This document shows, one piece after another, positions 1 to 9,400 of a stretch of DNA of 24,952 nt. Numbering within the stretch: position 1 is the stretch's first letter; every line of letters begins with the position of its first letter. The DNA is from Saccoglossus kowalevskii (taxonomy: Eukaryota > Hemichordata > Enteropneusta > Harrimaniidae), in the NCBI RefSeq assembly GCF_000003605.2, contig NW_003157229.1, positions 60,295-85,246 on the forward strand. Reading direction: 5' to 3'. A program made the position numbers and the translations under genes. The notes beneath the pieces were generated by a model. It did not search any database, was not told the origin of the DNA, and worked only from the letters and a program-made list of their open reading frames with translations.

Positions 1-55
1 TCCTGGTGAGTTTTACATTTGGTGACGATGAAGGCCTCTTCTCAGCGGCCGCCAT
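1..55 (-). CDS. Possible first coding exon of a minus-strand gene leaving the window
   Basis: On the minus strand an ATG at 55-53, in a good start context (purine at -3, G at +4), opens a frame reading MAAAEKRPSSSPNVKLTR to the edge. The Ala/Ser/Pro/Lys-rich start and local high GC and CpG are typical of animal first exons. A TATA-like TATATAG lies about 110 bases upstream (near 163-169). The frame also stays open upstream of the ATG with no other ATG seen, so the start is a guess. Against it, the plus strand has a good donor-like GTGAGT at 5-10, so a plus-strand exon ending at base 5 is an alternative. I do not recognise the product. Confidence 0.35.
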   Translation of the reverse strand, partial: MAAAEKRPSSSPNVKLTR

Positions 56-544
56 ATTGGTCGCCGGAATCTTACCACCGACGAGGCAGAAAATGCCTCC
101 AAAAACCACAATAATAACAAAAAACAACAAATATAAATTACTCACGTAAAGGGTAGACACACTATATACAACTGTGTAAAAACACGGGCGCACAACGAAC
201 GCAAAAAACGCAAAACAGGCAGAAAATCGGGGAGCGCTGAAAAGCACCGCGTTCACCCGATTGTATTGTATTGTATTGTATTGTATTGTATAATCAATGT
301 TTAACGCCTTGTTTCAAAAACCAAAAAATATCACTCATTCTAATTATAATATGTGACAACGTGAGTAAACAATCGTATTAATATTTTATTTTCATCGAAG
401 GTACATGGTTCATTTTCAAGGATGTTTTGTGCAAAAAGTCGGAACCCTTTTTCATATTAATCTTTTAGAAAAACGTACGCATCAAATTATGTGTGTTGGT
501 TTTACGTAAAAATGTCATAACTCGATATAGAAGTGAAACATCAG
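56..544. other. Gene-free flank with possible promoter and microsatellite
   Basis: This stretch lies between the candidate first exon at the left edge and the candidate terminal exon at 545-682. It has a GC- and CpG-richer patch around 180-260, then a pentanucleotide microsatellite, then AT-rich sequence without coding signal. If both flanking exons are real, it would hold the promoter of the left gene and the 3' end of the right one. Confidence 0.3.
260..291. repeat. (ATTGT)n microsatellite
   Basis: Six perfect copies of the pentamer ATTGT plus a partial copy. Confidence 0.95.
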
Positions 545-682
545 TCACGATTGCCTCCGGTATATCATGACCTTCTTCACTTTGGCTTTGTTATTTCCGG
601 AGTTCACGTTCAGACAGGTCACGGATATCTTAAAGTCCAAACGATCTTGCGCCATAATCCGCAACGTTGTCCCAGGGTACTG
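545..682 (-). CDS. Candidate terminal exon of an unrecognised gene
   Basis: On the minus strand a CTCTGACAG acceptor ends at 683, and the frame from 682 runs 45 codons to TGA at 547-545. The peptide starts QYPGTTLRIMAQDRLDF and continues KISVTCLNVNSGNNKAKV before a basic end (KKVMIYRRQS). The alternation of hydrophobic and polar residues and the normal third-position usage look coding, and GC is higher than in the flanks. An internal ATG at the tenth codon could instead start a very small protein. No upstream exon is identified, so the gene it belongs to is unknown. I do not recognise the family. Confidence 0.42.
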   Translation of the reverse strand, partial: QYPGTTLRIMAQDRLDFKISVTCLNVNSGNNKAKVKKVMIYRRQS

Positions 683-2885
683 CTGTCAGAGGCTTGAAAT
701 ATCGGTCCGTCAATGAAAAAGAGGTTTTGTTTTAATTAACTCTATTCGATTACGATTTGGAGTTATTTGCTCATTCCGTGCATATTATCTTAGAAAACAA
801 AGGTTCCCGAGATTTCACGGTGCAAACACGTGAAGTTTCAGTCTCCCATTAAAACAATACACAAAGTGTTTAATTAAATCAATAATTGTTTAATAAGCGT
901 AAAGTTCGTTTTAATTTACATAATTGGATTGCCATGACATTCTATAAATTTAGCATAGTGTGCAAGTTAAAATATATCTATTCAAATATCCTTGCTATAA
1001 ATAAGTATGCAAATGCGAAGGTTACAATCCACGAACAAACAAACTCACTGGGGCGTTAAATATTCTGTAAACAGTTATCCACAGAAGGATGCATGGATGT
1101 TTTACAACTTCTAAAAGCTTGAGAACATAATAAATGCTGACATCATCATAGACATACCAAGACTTTATAAAACTCATATTGTAAACTGAATAAATAATGT
1201 TTCTAATACATGTATATACAATTTTAATAATAATCTACTTTTCGTATATTAATCAATATACAATACATTAACAAAACAAGTCATTGAGGACGGGAATTAT
1301 ACTATCTTTGGTCCTGGAGGTAAAGTGCTGCCTCCTATATTCAATACGTTTGAAATGTACAAGTGGACATCCACGATGTTTTAAGGTAGGGTGGATACGT
1401 GATAACAAAACATATTTGCTTCGAAGGTTTGATACAATATATATATTGTTTAACTAAATGAAGTAATATATGAATGGTGGGTCTCCCATGGTACACATTA
1501 TTGAATTGAACTGTAGAGGACTTAACTCCCTTCTTTAATGTCATCACTGTCTGTTTTTAGAACCTTTGACGTCATCATTCGTTGTCTTTCGGAGCGCTAG
1601 ATGTCATTTATATAACTATATTTCACAAGATGAATTTAAGACCATAAGAGGGAGATCCACCATGCACAATTTTTAATAGACTTCATTATTAAAAATAGTC
1701 GCCGGTAAAAATAGATCTAAATATTCATATATAATTATAAACACACTATTGAGTCTATTGCTGTGCTTATGGTCAAAGTCTTAACATAACCAGATGTTTT
1801 TTCCCCTATTTCGTTACCAGTACATAAAAAAGTATACACATTTTGTGACCTTTGTGAGAGAATTTGGTGTTTCATATTTTAAAATGTTAAGAACACCGCC
1901 ATATCAAAATACCGACGTGTATTTCTGCAATCATTAACATGAAATTGAGAACCGTATCTCTCGCCAATCAACTGTGAGCGCTCTGAAACACGCTAAGATC
2001 AAATGGTCAGACTATCGTATGCTTGACTGCTGTATATTTCATTGCCCTTTGACAACAAATAAAGTGACTTTTTAATATTTTTTCACTGAATTAGTAATAC
2101 TGACTATTGAACACTGATTTGCGGTGATATAGTCTGTCTGTTGTGGGAAACACAACGGAAAACGGCGGAGTGTTTTGGTTAGGCTGGCGCCGTGCGGACG
2201 TCGACCGTGAATAAACGGGTAAACACAATGACTAAATTAGTAGCATAAATATTTTAAAGGCTTTGCAGTTAAAAGGATTTGTCACTGACAAGTCATAAGA
2301 GCTTCAATGTAGACCAGTGGGATCAACCGATCCCGATGTATTTAGATTGTAGAAAAATAAGAGTACAAATCTAATATGACAGATGATACTAAAGCCTGAC
2401 ATTTAAGGTCATCGCTGATTCTGTTTGTTATTTGTGTTATTTACATCGCATAGTCTAGATATAATCTCACATATCTATAGATTTATATACATATGTGAAA
2501 TAGAAATAATAATATATTTATGATACATTTTGAAAATATGTTTTTGGGTTGTAAAACAAAAACAAAAAAAACATTATAATGAATCACATTACAAAAAGGT
2601 TACCACATTAACAGAGAGCTAGTTACCAGAACGTTGACGTTGTTCGGGGTCGTTACGAAAAATGTTCTGCAAAAGGAATGTATATATTTTAAGTCATTTT
2701 TTTATAATCATATATTTTACATACGTATGTCTTAGATTTGGCGTTAATTAGTTGAAAGTGTGTAAAAGTGACGAATTTGTGTAGACGTTATTATTTATGG
2801 GAATACAGTGAGAATATATAATAGTAGATTCCTGTTACATCTTGGACGGTTTACCTAATTGGCGTCGAAATGAGCGCGGGCGCCT
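683..2885. other. AT-rich stretch without a recognised gene
   Basis: No convincing coding exon was found. The one notable spot is a GC- and CpG-rich island at about 2148-2216 in an otherwise AT-rich background. Both strands have short open frames there but no clear splice pair. It could hold upstream exons of the gene ending at 545 or a regulatory element; neither is shown. Confidence 0.4.
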
Positions 2886-3018
2886 TTAAAGGTCGTCGGT
2901 CGTCGCGCAGCGCGTGTTCGAATTTCATGTAAACAAATTATGTATTTTACATGCGTTGTATACGTCACTATGAATCCCATATCGAACAGGACGCGGCGTG
3001 ACGACTACCGACCTTTAA
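2886..3018. mobile_element. TTAA-flanked MITE, copy A
   Basis: The element is 133 bp including TTAA at each end (2886-2889 and 3015-3018). The termini are inverted repeats: the left begins AGGTCGTCGGTCGTCGCGC and the right, reverse-complemented, begins AGGTCGGTAGTCGTCACGC (15 of 19 match). The inside is partly palindromic (TGTTCGAA near the left, TCGAACA near the right) and closely matches copy B at 13086-13212. It has no coding capacity. TTAA target duplications are known for the piggyBac and Kolobok superfamilies; the AG...CT ends may favour Kolobok, but that is inference. Confidence 0.8.
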
Positions 3019-3019
3019 T
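3014..3019 (-). terminator. Possible poly(A) signal of the Ly6 gene
   Basis: ATTAAA on the minus strand, about 150 bases after the Ly6 stop codon. It overlaps the TTAA end of MITE copy A, so the element may supply it. No canonical AATAAA was seen closer. Confidence 0.35.
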
Positions 3020-3167
3020 TTGGTGGTATCATGACGTTGCAATTCAGTGTGAAATATTAGTTATAATTTACAACAAGTTGTTAATAAATTGTCCCGGGAA
3101 GATCAAAGTATTATTGGGTGTAACGTAACGCTCGTTCCACTCTATTATATCATGGAGTCGTGAAAAA

Positions 3168-3413
3168 TCATTGCACAGTACGAGTCAGAAATCGAGTCAC
3201 TTCAAAGGACATCAACATCAAAGTAAGCAAGACGATCCATCTCGTCGAATGTAACGTCGGCGACGCGTTGCAGAAATCGGCATCGTCGCAACAGTGAACG
3301 CAGACGCCAGTGAGGTTGGCGTTCATACATGTCATGATTTCTGTGCAGTTATAATGATATAGACATCCTCGGGTAAAACTGGTGATCTTGCCAGCGGAAG
3401 TCTGCTTCGTTTG
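3168..3413 (-). CDS. Ly6 gene exon 3: second half of domain, membrane tail, stop
   Basis: The acceptor TTTTACAG precedes 3413 and the frame enters at phase 0, running 81 codons to TGA at 3170-3168. It carries seven cysteines, including the adjacent pair and the final Cys-Asn (VCVHCCDDADFCN), all three N-glycosylation sites and the hydrophobic tail WIVLLTLMLMSF. Confidence 0.87.
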   Translation of the reverse strand, partial: QTKQTSAGKITSFTRGCLYHYNCTEIMTCMNANLTGVCVHCCDDADFCNASPTLHSTRWIVLLTLMLMSFEVTRFLTRTVQ

Positions 3414-6400
3414 CTGTAAAATACAAACAAATATTCTGTTAAAGCGGGAGGATAGTCACCTGCGCACGCGCGGGAAGTGAGTTCCAGGCGATGATAACAA
3501 CACACGCTAAGAATGCAAAGGCTCATGGGTACACGCTTGTTTGTAAACAGTGACACGCTATAGTCACCTGACGCATGCGTAGGTGACGACTCCCCCGCTT
3601 TAAATCATCACAGTCGTCGAATTGTGTTTGACGCAATTTTGTTTACACGCAATTCGACTGCGCTACCCGACGATAGTGATGCTCCAATTATCAGAGTTTA
3701 GATATGCATGAATACTTTTTGAGCAATAATATAAAGGGCACCTCTTAGAATTATTTTGTAAATCTACGGGGAATTTCCAAGCTGCACAAAAAGTACGCTA
3801 CATCTGAGAAAAATAGCGCAGTGTTATTTCAATAAACAGTATGGTTTTCATTAACGTAGTCTGATCCCACTCTCGTGACAGCTATAATGAAGAATGTAAT
3901 CAAATACCATCTTATACTCGTAACCATGGTTACCAAACGCGCGATTTCGCGTGTGAGTGACGGAGCTTTTGATAACGATTTACATCGTCTAATCTGAACG
4001 CTGTGACGGTTGTTCTCTGTGCAAGTATTTGTTTCCTCCAGTTAAGCATGTGGATGGATGCACTCCTGTAACTGTCGTTCAAAGGAGGCAGAAAACGTTT
4101 TGAAAACAAAGACGGTAGCGTCTGAATGTGCTTTAAAAATAGAATGCCAAGAATATGTGTTTACAAAACTGTGCTGTCCCTATGGTAACAAATCATTCGT
4201 ATTCCTAGCGACTAACACTGCGGATATATAGTATTTATTTGGATTGCAATTGCATTCTTTATTAAGCTGACAGTTAATACCTCACCCCAAGTTCAAGGTC
4301 GATGTTTCCTGTACTGGTTGTAACAAAACCCCATTACACTATAATTTCTCTCGTTATGTCGGATAACCTTCACACCCGAAAAATTGCCATGGCAATGATA
4401 TATGTCACGCAGGAATGTCTCAAATACAAAGTAATATACGTCACGTTATTCTCGAGTCCACACAAATCCATGGTATTGTCCTGTTTATATATGAATGGAC
4501 AGATCAGAGTCAGAGAGCTACAGACAAACATGGAGCATAATAAGGGTCTCTTATTCGTAAACTAGAGCGTTACTGTGAGTGTCACATGCTGACGGCGATT
4601 GAAATCGCAGAAATAGAAGCAATTCTAATTTCCGATGTGGAGCGATGATAATGGAAGGAAATACCCATGAGGCACCTTGTTTTATCGTAAATAGACAAAA
4701 TTGTCGACCCTGGAGAGAACGGTCATTTACATTGAACAGCTGAAAAGAAGTTTTCTGCAAACTTGAGTTCGAATATAATTATTATTATAATTATTATTAT
4801 AATATCTTTACAGAAAGATGTTTATTTCTGGACGAGTAAGGGTAACGTAAACAATGTTGTGGTGCGCAAATCAACGGGTAACGCCAACTGCAGGCCTCGT
4901 TAGTCGGTTTTTACTATAATTTAAATATTTACGTAAGAAATAGTACAATAGAACCTCATTAATCGATAGGTATTCGGGAAATTCAATTGATATTCGGTTC
5001 TCGTGTTCGAGGCGTTTGCAAACTGATAACGATTTATCGTAAAACATAAGTAAAATGGTGGCTCCGGGCATTATACACAATCGATTGGAATGGACCATTA
5101 TTCTAATTGTATGAGGACTACAAGTACTTGCATGTCTTGGATATTCTTGGGGGAGGGGAGGTAATGTTGTGATATAATAGATAATAATATATATGCGGTT
5201 ATTATATATATGCATGCTCAAATTGTGTACGTGGGTTTAAGCAATTTTGTATATTACCTTTGAACTCAAAATAATTATCCGAATGTATATATTCAATTGA
5301 TGTATTGCTGTGCTATATTTTCAGTGTGATTTAGTTGTAGTTTGTTTAAAATATATTATTGTGTTGTATTCAAGTTGTATGTGTGGTAATTGTAGTTTAT
5401 TTTGAAAAGCTTCCATTCTATTTTATTTTATTCTATTCTATTCTACTTTATTCTATTCTATTCTATTCTATTCTATTCTATTCTACTCTACTCTATTCTA
5501 TTCTATTCTATTCTATTCTATTCTATTCTATTCTATTCTATTCTATTCTATTCTATTCTACTCTACTCTACTTTATTCTATTCTACTCTTCTATTCTATT
5601 CTGTATATATGGCTCCTGCATATATATTATAGTCGTTATTAAGTAACAGCACTGAATTTATACCATAGCTAGAGTATGGAATTGACATAACGATCTATTC
5701 CAATACCATAGAATATCCGGAGGCTGAATGCCATTGTTTTCTTCGATTTAAGTACTCTGAAATCTGACACGGAGCTTACCTTATGGCGTTTATAATAGAT
5801 TTAAGTGGTATCGATAAAACACGTGTGCAGTAAATATTCTAGTTTATTATGAACAGTTTTGTGAATGGCGACCGCGGCTGTTGAAACAAAACTCTTGTAT
5901 ACAACCTCACTGGTTGTTATTAACAGTGAATAGACCTTAAATAGTGAGTCATACAGTACAGTTTTAAATTGTGTTGCAGTTTCATTTAATTTAATTTGGA
6001 ATGATTCATCGAAATATAATATGCACTCCACGTACGTGTAGTAGATTCTAAAATGTCTCGTTCTGCTGGCAATTGCAACCAATGTTATAATTCAATTTTC
6101 TGATAATGTATTCGGGTGTTATATTAATCTGGAGTACTTGAAATGTGATTGGTATACGTCAATTAAACCGAAACTGTGCTCTTGTTCTATGACATTTGTC
6201 TGCATCAAATGCTACAAAATATGGAGAAAATTATTTGGTAATTTACATAACTGTAAGCTGTGAGGTGCACTTATAATCAGTATTGTTGTTGTTATTGTTG
6301 TAACCGAGAACACGTAAATCGTCATATTGTTCGGAATATTGTCTTCAATTGATATGTCTGTCTGTATGTTCGATCTTTTTGCAGTACATTGTGAATAGTG

Positions 6401-9400
6401 ATACAGTATAAGATGTAATGTGCAGGGCAGTGATGTAGTATGAGATTTGATGAAATGCGATTTGATGTATTGTGCAGAGCAGTGATGTAGTATGAGATTT
6501 GATGTAATGTGCAGCGCAGTGATGTAGTATGAGATTTGATGTAATGTGCAGCGCAGTGATGTAGTATGAGATTTGATGTAATGTGATATACAGAGCAGTG
6601 ATGCGGCATAAGAATTGATGCGCAGTGCAGTGATTTTGTGTAATGAGATTTAGTACAATGCATCACGGTTACTTTTTTAGTAACCGTGAATGCATGATTG
6701 CAAAAGTGCAGCGCAGTGCAGTGTTACCAACTGCAGTGGAAGTGTAAACGCAGTGATCTAAAATGGTGCCTCCTCGACCCACGGGTCGCATAAGTAATCA
6801 AGTCGGTTCAATCAATACAACCATTACTGACACGTCATGGATCATCAGACGGCAAGATAAAATAAAAGAACGATTGTGTTAATTGGTAGTTCAGGCTGAG
6901 TGAATTGCCATCAATCATTTAATATCCGCGTTGCTATCGGCAGAACTATTTTTTCAATGGTGTCTTATATTGACAAGATAGTGTCACATTTATATCCAGT
7001 TTTCGATTTCTGATAACAAAAGGCTGTGTGCTTTGAAATGCGAGACCGGGAAATTATCAGAGTTTTACAAACAAAAGAAAACTGACGCAGCAAAATAACT
7101 ACCACATCTAACCAAACATGGCCCAGATTAAGCAGTTTATGCAGAGTGTGCGTTGAACACGATGTCTTCAAAAGTCCAGTTATTAGTAGTCAGGTCGCGT
7201 ATTGGTCACTTAAAGTAAATCTACCACATACAGACGAATAAAGAACATTATCTCAAATTAAAAATACTGTCCCAAGAGAAGCGACAGTATCAAAACGTGT
7301 ACAAGGACTTGCCGAAGCGGTTAGACATTTGTAATTCGTTGGTGGAAAGATAGTAAATTTAAAAAAAAAAAATCCTACAGAAAATATTGTAATTAAATAT
7401 CCACTTAAAAAATAGACATCGATAAAAAATCACATTTGAAAAATTGAATACGAATAAAAAAATAATAAAAGGTAAATAAAGAAATAACCAGTTTTGTTAC
7501 TACATGTGAACTTTGAACCCGTCAGCAATAAATTTCAATACGAACCGTGTGCAAAGTTCTCCCAGTTAGTATGTTACATTTATGTGTGGTTTTACAATAC
7601 CACTTCAGTGTTTGTGCATTTGTGCAGTAACTAACTGGCATACAATGAACATAGAGCATGGTTTAGTCGCAGTCACTGTTGAGAGACCGTGACGTAGTTG
7701 TATTGACACCGACGATATAACATTGTGTTATACTTAGTATTGACAAGTACCGGGTAGCTAAAGTAGGATTGAGAATCTTGCAGTTGAACTATTGGACTCC
7801 TCTTTCTCCTATGGGTCAATGTGAAGCTCATTACAAGATTGTTCCTGATTGGCTAACTAACAGTCAGGCCAATCAGAGGGCAGCTTGTTTGTTGAAATTT
7901 TTTTATTTTTGATAAAACATCAGACGCTTCTCTAATTTCAAGGGAGGAATTAAATATTCTTAATCAAAGTTTTGTATAAGACATTTGTATGACACAGAAA
8001 TATAGAATATAAGAGTTAGCGAACGAGTGAAAGGCAGTTATTGTTATTCATTGACAATAGAATCTTTAAAGTGGAATTCGAACCAACATAAAAACATCCG
8101 TACGTTCTAGTTGGTGAATTGTTATCCTTCTGGAAAATGAAATGGTCGTAAAAACTGATAAAAAATACTTGCAACTCGCAATTCAAAGTGATATGGTGCA
8201 TAGCTGTCTGCTTACTCATGTCAGTTGTGTCGCCATAGAAACATACGCAGACGCCAGTGTTATACCCTTATCCAGACCTAAATTAAATTGTCAAAAATCT
8301 CAATAAAGGAGATTTTTTTCGGAATCTGTATTTGACATTTATCTGTATTAAATATTGACATAAAGAATCCATATTGTATGTAGGTCGAGAGTCTGCCTTG
8401 AATATTTCCACGTCCTTTTCAAGTGACATTTCACACAGACATGTTGAAAGTCGTTTTAAATTAGCATCATTTTATTTCGTGTCTGGGGAATCGCCGGAAA
8501 ACATAATGACGTAGCAACGTTGCCAATCCGATATCTCTCCATGCACGGAAAGTGTAAGCTAGCAAGCGTGAACAAACGAATAAGTTCCCGCGCTGACTCG
8601 AGTCAAGTAGTTAACTGTGTGACCTAGAAATATTATTCTTTCGAACGACGTCGGTAAGAATTATGTAAAACAACTAACACCAAGGATACACAATTGTGAA
8701 ATATTGATGACTTTAAATAGTTCACTAGTACTTATTATTTGAAAATATAGCGAGACTTCGGGATTGACTTGATGCTTGTAAAGCTGCCGAGAATTCGAAC
8801 CGTATGCGGCAGGGTCAATTGACCTACAGATATCAACCAATATTGTAACGGTATCGTATCTACCTACGCGTACTTACCCCTCCCCCCAACAAATTATACT
8901 AATACTGGTAAATGCCAATTTATTATGTTTTTCAAAAAAACAAACAAATTGTAACAGTAATTCCCTTCGACCAATAAAGAATTGGAACGTTTTTAAGCAA
9001 ACGATCCAATAAGTTGCCATGACAACGTGCGATTGTGGAATCATTCAAAGCTCAAACGTGACATTTTCGATAAACTAGTCAGCCTGCAAATACTTCTAAG
9101 AGTAAATTGAGTTTGCTTTGTTTGATCGTAGCCGACCATGAATATGTTTGAGAAGACAGCACAGGATCGATTACACGTCAGCCCCGTGTTTTTATAAGAT
9201 GTTCAAAGCAATTAACGCGGCGGCAAACGCATTGAATGGAATGCGCCCCGAATTACCCAATTACTATCATGGATTAAATCAAGCCAATACGTTCTTGTCT
9301 ATGCACTTTCGCTGATCGTTCCTTCGGAATTGCGTACATAGATGCAATCTCTACTAATGTAAGATGCAAAATGTCGTATTTTTATAATAACATCCTCGCG

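Noticed and set aside
4302-4565. 87-codon plus-strand frame
   Set aside because: Lies in the Ly6 intron, has no family features and overlaps a minus-strand frame; probably chance.
5359-5646. Tyr/Leu/Ile-rich open frames on the plus strand
   Set aside because: They are translations of the TTCTA microsatellite in two frames.
6322-6666. 114-codon His/Ser-rich frame on the minus strand
   Set aside because: It mostly translates the 37-bp minisatellite.
7309-7320. TTGCCGAAGCGG, like a tRNA Ser/Leu A box
   Set aside because: No matching B box or foldable cloverleaf follows at the right distance.
8085-8100. Minus-strand GGTTCGAATTCC, like a tRNA T-loop
   Set aside because: The T-stem has mismatches, and no A box or acceptor stem is found upstream.
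8246-8260. 15-base match (ACGCAGACGCCAGTG) to Ly6 exon 3 at 3298-3312, suggesting a duplicated exon
   Set aside because: The match does not extend, a stop lies just upstream in that frame, and the cysteine pattern is lost. A 15-base chance match is plausible in 25 kb on two strands.
8594-8605. TGACTCGAGTCA palindrome, AP-1-like half sites
   Set aside because: A single 12-bp palindrome without further context is expected by chance too often to call.
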